NCBI GenBank assembly: GCA_964017155.1
Contig: OZ024857.1
Location: 36,407,141 to 36,471,140 of the forward strand
Reading direction: 5' to 3'
Length of the DNA: 64,000 nucleotides
From: Oasisia sp. SBJ-2009
Lineage: Eukaryota > Annelida > Polychaeta > Sabellida > Siboglinidae
Shown here: piece after piece, positions 34,268 through 47,776 of the stretch
How positions within the stretch are numbered: the stretch's first letter is position 1
How the letters are laid out: the number at the start of each line of letters is the position of its first letter
Notes under the pieces: generated by a model
What the model was told of the DNA's origin: nothing
Seen by the model: only the letters and a program-made list of their open reading frames with translations
Databases searched by the model: none
Position numbers and translations under genes: made by a program

Positions 34268-36949
34268 GTGGGTGCCATGGCGATGACCTACTTAGTAGTC
34301 CTAGCTGACAGTCGTTTCCTTCTAGTTGTTTCTTCGTTGCTATGCTCACTACCAGCTTGCTGGGGGTCTCTTGTGGTTGGTTTGCGATGTTGCACTGGCT
34401 TTGAGAGCGTGTGGGTAGTTAGGGTGGATCATAGGTAGTGGTAGGGTGTCAGTCTCGAAACAACATTGTATGATTTTTCACACTTTCGAAGGTAAAAAAT
34501 TTGCCTTTCAAAAATATTCAATAATGTCATTTAAAAAATAAATTGTGACTTATTGGGTGCCCTCTGAAATCTTCAGTTGACAAATGGATCCCTTTTCACA
34601 CATATGATAGAGTTGGTAGTGTGATCCTACAGTGATGTTTCGAGATGACACTTGTACATGCGAGTGTCAGCACAAGTTGAAACCAACTGTAAATATTGAA
34701 ACTGAATCATGTACAGCACATTCACATACAGAATTTCTGTTGGACGATTATCTCTTACTCCTTTATCATGGCTTATGTGGTTAAGTTTGTGTGGTGACAG
34801 CGTTGTAGCCACACAATATTGCAAATCAGTCATCACTGTCAGTCAATATGTATCACCATTGTCAGAAGTAGAATGAACTGCTCTCGTAACGAGACAGAGA
34901 GACATCCAGGAGTCTTATGTCATTGTCCATCACTTGCACATACACACAGGCCACAGCACGGTACATATTGTACCTTATGATTTGACCTACACAGTTATGT
35001 TATCTCCTTCCATATCTCTTTGCTTTGTCGTTTACATAAATGTCTTGACTCTCTGTCTCCCTTTCCTCCTCTATATAATCTCTCTATCTCTCTCACTCTG
35101 TCTCTCTCCCTCTCCACCTTCTCAGTGTCAGTCTCTCCCCCTCCCCCCCCCCTCTCTCTCGCCATCTTTCTGTTCTCAACTATTCTTCCACCATCCCATT
35201 TTATCTCCAATCCAATTATTCATCTCCCTGTCCGTTCTCAGTTCTCTCGCCCTCACGTGCTCTTTTGCTCTTGCTCTCTCGCTCTAAGTCTCACTCACAT
35301 AAATTATTATGTGCATATTCTAACCACTGTGCTGCATTAACATGCTACAAACTGGAAGGGTTTATAAATACTGTAAATACAGACATAATGAATGCATTAT
35401 AGTTAGTGGTATTTATTTGTGTATTTGACAACTGCCATTGGTGAATGGTTGCTAACACATGACAGCGTTCAACATATGTGAGATTACTACCGGTAGTCAT
35501 GTTTATAGGCAAGTTATTTTATATCAAGTTTTCTATGTAATAGCTGAACATATGACTGTGTTAAGGGAATTGTGTAACAACAGTCCACCTAGACACTGTA
35601 AGTCTGTCATGTCGATTTTAACACAAACGTACCCATGTAGATAACATGTCGTGTAGCATTTGGTCACCAGATGGCAGCACATAACGACTGGTTTGCTTTG
35701 GTGAAAATGTTTAGCATTGGAGCAGCGTCACTGCATGTTTCTAAGCATGCTTTTGTTTTTAATGTGGTCATTTGGCATGAAGACATTTTTGTTGTCAGTG
35801 TCACCTGTAACAAGTAGGAAGCATGAATTCCTCTTGTCGTGCATAGATCCTGTTGGTAGTTGGTTTGATGTGGTTGGATAAATGGACTTCTTTCTGGAAA
35901 TCAGTTGGAACATGTTTGAAAGGAGGAAACATTGTAAGATTATTTAGGCCTTATCCTTTGTGTACATAAATTCGCACAGGTGACGATTGCTATGCAAGTA
36001 TAGTTGTCGTCACAAATTCTTAACTTCACCATAATGAGATTATTACTTTGTTTGCTAAGTAAACATGGCTTGTGTACCTTTCTCCAAAGTAGGCCCTTTT
36101 GCTAAACTTTCTGCAGAATATTGATATGTAAAAAATACCCGTCTCACTGCAATAGGTATAAATGTGTGAATAAATACACTCCTGTAGTTGTACTTACCTT
36201 TATTTGTTGTACACATGTGTGTGACACTTTGTCTGTGACAGTGTGTGATGTTGGTTTGTTCATGGGTGGAGCTGTATATACTATAGGGACATGTTTCCTT
36301 GCATATTAAAGTCAACAAGGCAGATCCACAAGCAGACTCAACAAGAATGAAGATGTTTCAAAATTCATAAATTATGGAAGAAAAAAAATTAGTTTGTCTA
36401 ATTACGAATGTATTGTTTTTCACCAACATATAAGCAAGAATATGTGTATTTTAGTATTTTTACTGCATACGATCAATATAATTATAATCATTATAATTTT
36501 CATACGTATACTTTATTTAAGAATTTTGCTTTAATTATTTTAGTCCCATACAAACTCTGAAATGTTCAAAGAAAAGCAAGTTAGGTCTCAATCGTGCATC
36601 GTTGTATTGTTTATTGTGAAAAATAAAACTGATGTATATGCTTTGTCCATCTGTCTGTGTTGAATATAATACCAATATTCATTTAACAGCATTGGTTTGT
36701 GCCTTATAGTATATAATGTAGTCAGTAACCCTTGGCTTATGCGCCCGGATGACCAGTAATATTATTGTACTATTATAATTATATTATCGGAATTTTTTTA
36801 TGTTTATAAAATGATGATGTTCTGTTTTTCGTTCATCATATATCCCAGAAAGTTAATGTATTCATAAAAACGAAAAGTCTTCAACCAGATTCTTTACATT
36901 GGCTTAAACTTACAATGTCATTAATCATTATCTATTCACCGCAGTTTTA

Positions 36950-37424
36950 TAGCGTGTTGAGACCACGCAGCCGCGTTCACACGACTCCTAAAACGTAAAC
37001 AAAACCATTCCGTTTGTTGTCTCCGCACGTGTATCGTACCGCAAGTGACAGTCGAGGTCAGAGGTTAGACTAATCGGAATAACTGGTTTTCACGGGTGAT
37101 GGTCCAGTTGTAAAGTCTGGAACATAAACGCAAAATGTTATTTTGCACAGCTGGGCAGAGACAACAAACAACAAGATGACAATGAGTTAGCTGTTTTGAT
37201 GTTTTAACTATAGCGAGCGCAAATGCTGAGCTTATTTCACCGATTTATTTTGGGGAAAAGAAGCGCCGGATGAAATCATCATCCGGACACTGCGCAGCCA
37301 CGCATAGCAGACTGTTATTGCACGGACAAAGCAGAGCGTGCACTGAAATGTGTGCAGGCGTCTGGCTAACATTGACAGGCGTCGGCAACAATAGTGCGTG
37401 TCCTCGTCTGTTTTGTTGGGTGAG
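36950..37424 (+). promoter_or_regulatory. CpG-rich candidate internal promoter with first exon
   Basis: CpG frequency rises sharply against the surrounding intron, and the block ends in a near-ideal donor GGTGAG|GTAAGT at 37424/37425. An ATG at 37348 opens 25 codons but ends in phase 2, which would reach a stop soon after joining to exon 6. It is more likely a noncoding first exon. Position inside the 20-kb intron and CpG content suggest an alternative start of the same gene. Confidence 0.5.
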
Positions 37425-39289
37425 GTAAGTACCGCAATTTCGCGGTCACACCTGTCTGGCTTTTGTCGAATGTCGTCTGCTACTCACTCACTGAACGGGG
37501 TCGGGGAGGTGTTAGGTGGAGCGAACAGTGATGACTGAGTTTGAGGTGAGGCGTGTCCTGCTTGCGTGTAGCGCCTCTATGACGATGTCAATATGCCATC
37601 GTCAGGTCATAAAACATAAACAGAGGTGGTGTATTAGAGGCATTTAAATAGACAACATGCTGGGACCTATGGCTATGCCTCTATCCAATGTGAATGTGAT
37701 GTCGAATGATTATCATTGCCATTGCCATTGGTGGCAACTGACACAGGACAACATAATTATACGTATAGTCATATAATCAAGCTTAGACTTAGGCATGGCA
37801 TTGGTCTTTTTAACCTAGGTTTGCCCAATTGGTTATAATTTACAAACTTATAGATATAGAACAACGTAGTTTACACATATTTATCATTCCTTTTTATTAC
37901 GAATTGGCAACCACACCACCAGATTTCTCTTATATCTAGATGTGTACATAATTTTTTAATAAGAAGTCTACACAACTAACTATTCACATTAGCCCCCATT
38001 ATGTATCATTTTAGACTATCATGCAAATTATACTTTGCATAGTAATTAGTATGATGTCTTCTTTTTGCAAAACTAGGATAGATTCTTCAAACAAAGCCCA
38101 TTGTATGTGATGTTTACATTTAGGCATACTAGCCAGACAGTCAGTCGAACACATCAACCAAATTTTTAATTTCATCAATCAATTATTTAATTTCAGTTTA
38201 TGCAAATGAATGGTTAAAAAGTACATTTTAGAAAATATTCATAAAATATACTCTGCAAGGCAACATCACATGAAAAAAATGTCATGCCATGAGTCAAAAT
38301 AGTAATGGTGATAATTACGAGATTTAACAAGATTGCCTTCCGAGAATAAAATCTAGATGGACAAAGCACTTTGGCTTATCAAGAGTCCAGCCAAAATTAT
38401 CTATCACTATGTATAGCCTGCATGTCTTTATGTATTTGTCGATGTTGGTTTTAAACATGCCAGGGGACCATTATGCCACGGGATCAATGAGTATTTTGTG
38501 CAAAATATTTTTCAAAATATATGTTCATCAATCTCATATTTGTCAATCACAATGTTTGTAGATGCTGTTTTGTACATTCTTAGAAACACCTAGTGGTAAT
38601 TACTAACGATATCCTTAAGTGGTCAACTGGCAGCGCATTCACTATACATTTGTGCCAGTGGTGAAATCTAAGCAATTTGTTGACTAGTATTAAAATGGTA
38701 ATAATGTATAATAATTTAATTAGAAATATAAGCTAAATTAAGTGGATGACAGCTGATAAATATTGAAACAATTTTGTTTAAATTTAAAACATTAGGACAG
38801 GTATATTATTTTTTTGCAAGGAGTGAAGTGATCAAAGAAATAACTGTAAACAAATAACCCAGCTTTAGTTGAACACTACATCTTGCAGGTTCAGGGTTAT
38901 AGTACATCAGTTCAGCATTTGTACCCTGGTCTAAGAGTTCAAAAATGGATACTTGATGTGTTTCAAAAGATTCTATGTGATAACATTATCTGTGTCTGAT
39001 AACATCAGGAGCAAGTAGCCGTTTTTATCTGCTTTATTGTCTCCTCAACCCTGGACTGCACTTGCAATAAAAGCACACAGGGGTGAACTTAAATGGTGGA
39101 GCACCAGTGGAAGTTAGCAGTGAAAGCCCCAGTGTTTGTGCTTGGTAATAACGATAAGGCAGTGGGGGTTCACGTCTTGTAACCATACCACGGTCTGCGG
39201 CTATGAGTAATTCACGCCTTTGTCTGGCTGAATTTAAACGCAAGGGGCGCAACCGTGTATTGTGAACAAGTCAGGTCTTTGCAGAAGCG

Positions 39290-39422
39290 GCTGTGACGCT
39301 GCAAGCGGGGTGACAGACTTACTCGCTCACATGGTCACAGTCACCGCGAGTACGCGCAGCTCAGTGACTGTCTCCCATGCGGATATAAATGTTACCTGAG
39401 TGTACAGCTAGGATGATGCAGG
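39290..39422 (+). promoter_or_regulatory. Candidate alternative promoter and short coding first exon
   Basis: A second CpG-containing block with a TATA-like ATATAAAT at 39383-39390, followed about 20-30 bases later by GGATGATGCAGG|GTAAGT. The ATG at 39413 encodes Met-Met-Gln plus one base, phase 1, which is exactly the phase required by exon 6. A transcript starting here would encode an isoform lacking exons 1-5. Confidence 0.45.
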
Positions 39423-41082
39423 GTAAGTGTTCACGTAATTCCTTAAGTGTGCGGTTAACATAGCTCATATCCGATAGATGTGAACTATGCCAACAGGTCA
39501 CGTGTGTACCGGCTTTGCATGGCAGTGTGAGTGTTACTTTAAGAAGGGTGTTAAGGCAAAGATGACACTCGGCAGTGCCGTAGTTCTATAGGTGGTATAA
39601 ATACCAGCTAGAGCAACAACCATGACGTGTGTTTTGGTGTTCATCTGGCGTCACCCATGCACTGCCTTGTTGACATGTGGACCACATGATGTACTGCACA
39701 TTGTTGTGCATCTGTCTTCCAGCTGAGAAAACTGCAGCTGTCACTAAAACTCTAAACACTTTCTATCAATCCGTTACTTTAGTGAGTTTAGTCAATTGAT
39801 TTAATACGTGTGTTACATAACTTGCATTTATGCCGCACATGCTAGAATTTGTGTGATGAATCATGAAGTATATGAAAAATAAACAGTAACGTATATAACC
39901 ACAACATGGCTGAATACTTCCCATGCAGTTGGTGTTTGAACAAAATTGCATCAGTTACTCCTAAACGGTCAGCTAAGTGTACTGTTTTGTAAGTGGTAGT
40001 ATGTCATAATTTAACCGATTCCTTCATTGATATCTATTCCATTTCTTTTGATGCATTTACCTGCTAATGTTTTTCATTCTGTGCGTGTAAGTGAAATGTA
40101 TCTGCCTGCTACTTCATCTGATGAACAAAATATTTTTGGCTTGATAAATTAATTTGTGTGTCCCCATTAGATTAGTCTAGCAGACTAGCACTAGATCACC
40201 ACAAGAATGCTAAATACGCATACCAATGAGATTATAAATATATATGCACTGGAGCTACACTGGCTGCAAATTAGGCCTTATTGTAATTCTATGTTGTACA
40301 AAATATTACTCATAAATGTTTCTCACCTTCCTACTCTGTGCTTCACTGACTATGTGTGAATAATACTGGACAACAAAAACACTTTAAAAAGGGATATGTA
40401 GATTTTCTTGACTGAATCACAAGTCAGACTTTAGGTGACAGGCGCTTGTGATCCAACTGCATTAGGCTGCCTGTGTAATGCCAAGACTGCCAATAAATTA
40501 TAATTGGAAAAATTATTTAATGTTAAAACCACCCAGTCTGCTTTAAGTTTTATTTGTTAATTAATTAAGTGTTTAAGATAAGATAATAAGATAATATATA
40601 AGTTGAAGGCTGTCTGCTGAGTTGTATCATTAATTCTGTAACTTTGTTAAAGTGTTTGGTATTTGATAAATACAGAGACGGAGAAACTCAGTACGGTATG
40701 ATGTTATTTTTCTCATGCTGAGCATAGCAGACATCCTGTTTGTTAGAAATTACAAAGCTGGCTAAATGCGGTAACAGGTTTCCTTCTGGCAACAGCGCAG
40801 TGATTCCTGGCTTGCGTTAGCGTCTACCAGCCACAGCATTTCTTTTCAGGCAAGGTCTATGTTGCTACGACATTGTGAATAGGTGAGGCTGTGCAAAGCA
40901 AATTCACCTGGTGATGGTTTCGTTATTTCTGTGGCAAATACACTTCATCTGCAAGAACCTTACCAGCTGAGTAAACGCTCCTTGGTATATTACTGTGGAT
41001 GTAAAGTTTAAGACACTGATACAATAGCTGGACACCTCAAGTTTACTGCACCATGTGTACCTCGAGGCTAACGCTGTGGTTG

Positions 41083-41906
41083 AGCAGTAAAAGGAAGGGA
41101 ATGCCTGTTGTGGTGCCACCGGTACGGCATGAACCAAGGAATCGTGAATCTGACTGCTACTTTTATATGAGAAAATTTGCTGGTTTCTCAAGGAAAAACG
41201 TGTCAGGAATTGTATATCCAGATAGTAAGTCTGCTCTGAAGCCGGTCCGCCGGGACTTGAAGAATCGTGTGCCAGTTCCACAAGTAGTTGTTGAAGTCGG
41301 AAGTAATGACAACTGTGATGATATGTGTGATAAGAAACCTGGATCTGAGGAAAAGAAGCCACACTTGCTAACTCAAGAAGAGTTGAATGATCTGGTGAGA
41401 GAACTGGCATTGTCGAAGGAAAAGGCCAAAGTACTGGGCTTCAGACTACAACAATGGAATCTCCTACAGGAAGGTACACACATTTCTGTGTTTCATGATC
41501 GCCATGTAACATAACTACCTTTTTAGTGTGAAAATAGAACAAGAAGTGTGTTTATGTACTGATGTTAGTGTCCCATGCATGAGGTAGAAAATGCTTATGT
41601 GCCTGATGAATGGAAACTCAAAAAAATCTTCTGTCAGCATGAAGGAGACAATGGAAATCATTTTGAAAGTGATTAATTATTCAGATAGTAAATGGAATGT
41701 ATCTGGAGATCTAAAGGTGATTTTTCTCATTCTAGAATTGCAGCTGGAGTATACAAAACCAGTGCCACGATGACAGCAATCATTATGCTAAAAACATGAA
41801 ACAAACACAGTTGGCCAGTATTACACAAGCCATTGGTAGACCCTCAAAAAGTCTTCTTAAAATGCACTTGTTGCATTCTCATTTTGATTTCTTTCCAGAT
41901 TTAGCC
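41083..41906 (+). pseudogene. Decayed coding mobile-element relic (uncharacterised animal family)
   Basis: Three fragments in order on the + strand. The first (41083-41513) includes RHEPRNRESDCYFYMRKF and ELNDLVRELALSKEKAKVLG, then a stop. The second (41591-41773, other frame) includes MKETMEIILKVINYSDSKWN and GDLKVIFL. The third (41832-41906) includes PLVDPQKVFLKMHLLHSHFD. From memory, these blocks belong to a multicopy uncharacterised protein family seen in insects, spiders and cnidarians, usually regarded as transposon-derived; I could not verify this. Frameshifts, stops and a direct join of two blocks normally far apart (after VFLK) show an inactive, internally deleted copy. A Cys of the DCYFC motif is replaced by Tyr. 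Confidence 0.65.
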
Positions 41907-43310
41907 ACAAACACCTGCAATTCCTTTTGCAACTGATAAAACCTTTGTTTGTCCTGTATAATATAAAAATGCATTGAAAATGTATTGTAAAACAGAACTC
42001 CCTACTGTTTGGCAGCTGACCATTTGGCCTGTTGCTATAAATGATAATAAATTAAATAATAAAACTTAATTTAATTTAAACACTCTCAAGTCTGGGGCTA
42101 TTCCTCCATTCGATGATGTGTTGGTGATAAGCTATGTTTGAATTCTCAAATGGAATAAACATTCCCAGTGTAGTGTAAGGTCGTAAGGTCATGCCACTTG
42201 ATCTTTCTAACTCAAACAGCATAAGAAAATTACATGATTGATGACCCCATGATCATAGTCAAATGCTGCTTCTGAAGGCTACTCAGACTTGTAAACACCA
42301 ATTTATTATATCAGAATCTGTGATTTGGCTTTTGTCCCAATCCAGATATTCATCCCGATATGTTTACAATCGTACTAAATTATGGTAGCACTAGATATAT
42401 GCACCTGCATGTCCCGCTTTGTTAAGTTACACGAAATAGATATCTTTTGTAGATAAGATACCTGGCATGATAATTTCCACCCTGCTCGAATTGATAATAT
42501 TATATTATGATGGTGTATGTGTCTAAGTAACTGTTCCTATGAAATAAAAATCCTCAGCTAGATGATGAAAGGTTAGTGGTATGATAATGTAGTGCTTTGT
42601 GTGTTCCCAGTCACTGATATCAACTTATTGTCTCTGAATCTGATTCTGATTAACCAGTCTGATATTGACAACACAAGCATTGATATTGTCCTGGTAACTA
42701 GCACTGTTTGTTGCCCGAAGCTATTGGTTCGTTTCTTTGAAGTTTGTGTACAGATTCACAACTTATCCTTGCTCTAAAAATAACTTGTCACCTCTGTGGT
42801 TTCACCTGTCAGTGTCTAACATTATGTTTAGACACAAGACTAGATTACATGGAATAGGTTATATAAATGTTTCGTTTATAGGACACGTTTTCATAAACAG
42901 CATTGTGAGTTTGTGACCTCAGAGATAATGATATATTTATATCTCATCATGACTGTTGTATTGTCACATAATTGCATAGACATCATGTGCCAAATTACAT
43001 AATTGTTTTACACATGTGGCACACACATCTGACTATGTGATTTTTTTGTTACATGCATGGTAGTAACGAACTGAACTTACTGTACTTGAAATAATTCATC
43101 AGTGTGTGATTTTAGTATTATCCAATATTGGTGTTTTCATCTGTTTCATTTATAATACATTTCTGACATGATGGCCTGTGGTGTAAGCCATGAAATGTTT
43201 TACAATGTAAATTGATAAACCTTTCATTTCCATAGTATTGTAGCCACCTTGCAATCATGAACCCAGTAGGCCAGTCAGAAAGTATCTCCGTAACATTATA
43301 CAAAATTAAT

Positions 43311-43395
43311 CTTGCTAATACAGTCACCTTTCAATTTAGGTCAGTTTGGCCAGTCGTGAGGGTGACCTAACTAATGAGGCTACACTGTGTGCATG
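43311..43395 (-). repeat. Dispersed repeat copy 3
   Basis: AATACAGTCACCTTTCAATT and GGTGACCTAACTAATGAGGC resemble the repeats near 8600 and 22600. Degenerate, noncoding. Confidence 0.4.
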
Positions 43396-44192
43396 TTATA
43401 CAGAACATAATTTCTTGAACACGCTACAAATTAGGACATGTACTTGTGATAGCAATTGAAAATCTGTGCGTGTGAAGCCACCTAACATGTGTCGTTCCAA
43501 CCGCATCTTCAGATTTCAGAAGGATGTTTTTATTTTCAAATTTAGGCCAATGAATGACGTGTGCTGGTTTCTCTACCTTGCACAATCGGATGACAGGTGC
43601 ACAGAAGCAGTGTTTTATTTCCCTGCAGCTCAGGCACTACCAGCTTGTTGTGAGGAAACAGGACTTGGCCGCTTTGCATATAAATGGCGGTGTGTGTCTT
43701 TGTGTGGCCGCGGCTTGCATCACCTAAAATGGCATAAATAACGTTTTCCGTGTATCAGCTTACTTACTCAGATTATAATGAGCAGCGTGCTGTTTTTGTT
43801 ACACACCTGGTCAGCATAGACCGTGCCTGCCCAATGAAACCATGCCCAATCACGTTGTTTATTCCATTGGGCAGTGGCTATATTCACCAAATTTGTCGGC
43901 TGATTTGAATTGCATTTTTGTTCCATTACGTGGAATCATTCAGGTGTGGACATTATTAATGTTCACTGAATCTTGATCCCACTTTACAGTGAGGAGTGGG
44001 TGGGAATTAGCTAACTTCAAAGTGACTTCCAAGTTGTGATGGATGCCTCCCCAGGTGCAACATCCTCATTATTGCAGTCACTGTCTCTGGATTTTTAAAC
44101 ACAACTTTATGGGCAGAATACCTGTTTACCATTCTTATACTAACATAGATTTGTAAACAACTGCAGAAAAATGTAGAGAACAGTTCACAGAA

Positions 44193-44194
44193 TA

Positions 44195-44227
<33 letters not shown>

Positions 44228-44245
44228 TATATATATATATATATA
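44193..44245. repeat. AT microsatellite
   Basis: (AT)n with single ACAT and TTAT interruptions. Confidence 0.95.
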
Positions 44246-44560
44246 ACACAGTGTGTTATAATAATACAAACACCAGTGGTAAATCAGTAACTTGGAGTGG
44301 TTACGATGTCCTCATGTTGCCAAAACATATACATCAAAACCACCTTACACCTATGATTACAATTATTATAAGCATAAGGATTATCGACATAATATCTGTG
44401 TCCACGCCAACTTTCCAATCAGCACTTAAGGACCGGCCCGTAATTACAGATTCTGCTTTGACCACTGGCCACACCGGTCACTAAGTCCATGGTGTACCAT
44501 CACCAGGTACTTCACAATATCGACTCCCTCACTAAATCCTGGATCAATGACGTGTGAGCG

Positions 44561-44583
44561 GCGTGTGTGTGTGTGTGTGTGTG
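44561..44583. repeat. GT microsatellite
   Basis: Short (GT)n run just upstream of the candidate internal exon at 44768. Confidence 0.95.
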
Positions 44584-44767
44584 CCACTAGATTAGTGGGG
44601 TCTGTTTGTTGTGTGTTTTGCCACAACAGCCCCAGCAGTTAATCTGTGGCCGGCTGTATCAGTCAGTTGGAGGTTACGCCGGTCCGGCCGTGGTAGTTTG
44701 TACTGTAGCTACAGACTTACATGCGCAAGGTATTGTTACTGGGCGGCATTGTCATTGTGTGCCCATC

Positions 44768-44801
44768 ATGGCAGCCCACGACATGGCCCAGGCTCCATTG
44801 T
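44768..44801 (+). CDS. Candidate alternative first coding exon
   Basis: ATG at 44768 in the context CCATCATGG opens MAAHDMAQAPL and ends after one extra base at a good donor TTGT|GTGAGT. Phase 1 matches exon 6 at 54501, giving Tyr at the junction followed by RRGEESLESES. The preceding 150 bases contain several CpGs (GCCGGTCCGGCC). Phase match has a one-in-three chance, so this is a candidate only. Confidence 0.35.
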
Positions 44802-46804
44802 GTGAGTACCAACTTTTGGTTTATCGCTGAACATCACTAAGATGAGTCTGATGGCTGTATCATGTCAAACTAATGGTCTCTGTTAGCGGATTGCTGCTGT
44901 TTCTCTCATGCTGTGCCGTGGGAGGACTGTTGGTATGTAGGAGTGCTTGCCCCTCGAATGTTTGCTGTAGTTCCAAACTCAGCAGCAGATGTTGAGTAAT
45001 TGTACAACTTTTGCACAGTTAAAGTTAATGTAGCTGTTGTTAGGATGGCTACTTTTATATTATAAAATCATATTGTAAATTATATATATGACACTAATCT
45101 GACACATTGGCAGTCCATTATTTTCATACAATCTGATCATACAAATTTAACTTTGAATGTTTCAACAATAGCATCATAACTGGTTGTTTACTTACTTGCT
45201 GAATGACAGTCTAAACAGATAACAGTAAATTGCATATGTTTATCTGAGCATTCAAGATGTCAGAATAGATATTCTATGGTACTATATAGTTCACACAATA
45301 TAACACAATTTCACAGTCACACGGTACCATTTTCAACCTTCAAAACAATATGTTTTAAAAATAATAATGGTAGTTTTAATGCAAGTAACTGCATGGTGAA
45401 CTGTTCTCACTGTTTCCCTATACTGACCTCTTAACCAGTGTGATGGTCAAACATTGCTATCTGTGAGCAACTATTTACCAGTGTCCAGGTCAAACAAGGT
45501 GAGTGATTTGGTGCTGTTCTAATTATCACAACTGGGCAAGTTACAATTGTTTCAATTGTTAGAAGGCATAACGTTCCTTCTTTCTGCCTGGTAAATGCCT
45601 GGTTACACCCAGATCTCACTGCAAGTTGCATGCCCTATTTACAAGCATTTGTTGTGACTTTGCCAAGCTTTCTTTTTACAGTACATTGGCATTGCACACA
45701 AGACATGTGTACCCATACAGAATAGAAATTACAAAATGGAAATTTTAATTAATTAGGCTGCTTCATCTTGTGCATGCTGTAGCCTGCCAATTATTATTTA
45801 CATCTTGTATTTGTTGATAGTGAATCTGGCAACTTTGGTTTAATTAAGAAGATGCATGTGTTGGCATCATGTCAGCGGTACCATACAGTTCTCCAGGGTG
45901 CTGTGTTCAGGTTGTTGAATGTCCTGAACAAGATGTTGGTACAATCAGGTGTGCCCGGGGTTGAAATGTAAGGCGCTTGGAACAGTCCTAATGACTGGTT
46001 ACTGTAAGAACTAACCTACTTTTTACAACAGTCGGGCCGAGTTGGCTATAACACAGTATTACTGTAACCTTACAAGTGGTTATTTATTGCTAGTGAATAT
46101 TTCAAGATGTACTATCATGTGAAATCTACCAAGAGCATGTTACAACATGATTTATCTGATTTTTTCATTAGAAATGTTGTTGACAATGCAGTGTTGAGAA
46201 ATTATGGTTTCGTTCCCTAGAGTAAATTGTCAGTACCCTATGTCAGTTGGAAATGTGTTCCCATCCGAAGGTGAAGTGGTGTTACATCAACATTGATAAT
46301 GGTAGCTGAGATTTAATGCTGTGAAGCTGTGGTTGATATTGGATTTTCTACAGCCATTTCCCAGGGCGCTGATTTATATAACGCATTACAGCATCTATTA
46401 TCAGACTGTCTCGAGGTATCAGTCTGCACCTCTATCCGTTGCCATGGAGTTTCAAATCCATGAAAGTCTGCCTAGAAATCAGACGCTGGGTGACTCATAA
46501 CTTACGGTGGTATCAGTTGCTTGTTTCTGGAAGATTGGGATACTGTTATGAAAAGGATATGCTTACATTATTACAAATTACTGCAGTTTGACAAATTGGA
46601 AAGAACCATTTGACAGTAAAGTGTAGATGATATTTCTGCAAAAAAATTCTTAATTAAATGTTGGCAAAGCACATTTGTGCAGCCTGCCTATAGAACGATT
46701 AACATATGATGGTCAACATATTAAATTTTCAACCAAATTTGGTAATTGTAAAACATTTTTACATTTGCTCTGTGTCAAAATAAATTCACCAGTAGTTAAT
46801 ATAC

Positions 46805-46890
46805 CCAAGTATGTAAAAAGGTAAGGTAAGACAATTCTTATACAGCGCAGTGTTCAATCCTTGGGATTGCTCAAAGGACTTTGCACTTGC
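46805..46890 (-). mobile_element. SINE 3' tail fragment
   Basis: AGGTAAGGTAAGACAATTCT followed by TTGGGATTGCTCAAAGGAC parallels the tail of the SINE at 14754-15090, in the same orientation. Head and body are missing or too diverged to see. Confidence 0.6.
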
Positions 46891-47776
46891 ACAGGCAATG
46901 ATCTGAGACAGGGATTGATGAAAGGAGAGATCAAAGCTTGCCTAGTTTCTATGACTGCCTTAAATGTACCACTGGTTTCCACTGAGCAATGTAGGTGAAG
47001 TACTCAGTATCTGGGTCTTTAGAAGCAGCCCGTTCAATGGGTTGAGGTAGTGTTGTGGAGCATTGTGTTGGCGCTGTCCAACAATACCAGACATAGACAG
47101 CATTGCTGGTGGAGTGGCCGGCTGGTAGGGAGACAGCTGGTTACACACAGTGTAGTCAACTAGTCACTAGTCATGGCATGGCAATGTCACATCAGTCATC
47201 TAATGTGTATTCATTCCACGCATTTATGGCAACAGTCTTGCTGAGCATTGGTTACGTAGTTGTAATATTCTATAATTGTAATTCCATAGATGTTTGTTAG
47301 TTTGTCTATTCTTCAGATATATTGTAATTTTAGCTTGAGGCAGTTTCATATAACTGATCACAGTTTATGTACCAGATTTGTTGTGTCATTATCAAATGAT
47401 CCTGGAAATTAAATGCTACAGCACTATAAGCATGATACTGATATATAATCCTACATGTTAGGTACATTTTGAAATTGATTAAAGCCACAATTAAGTTTCC
47501 CTAATCACATCAGCTGATGCATATTCAGTGACTATTTGATCCAGAAGGTTGTGTAGTTTCAGGTGAAAGTAATGTCTAGATGTAGTCTGTTGTAGGTCAC
47601 AAGTACCCCGTACTTCCAAAAATTAAACAGTACAGATTTCATCATAACTTATCTGATGCTTATATTGCAAGTACCCCCCCCCCCCCGGTAGTTGTTTCTC
47701 TGTGTAATACCAGAGTGGTTTTACATTTAGATATCGTATAGTAGAACAACACTAGATATTTTGGGTGTAAACAATT

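Noticed and set aside
40904..41410. 168-codon minus-strand frame
   Set aside because: Antisense to the better-supported coding relic at 41083-41513; no domain.
43466..43741. 91-codon + frame in intron 5
   Set aside because: No domain and no clear acceptor/donor pair in a phase fitting the gene.
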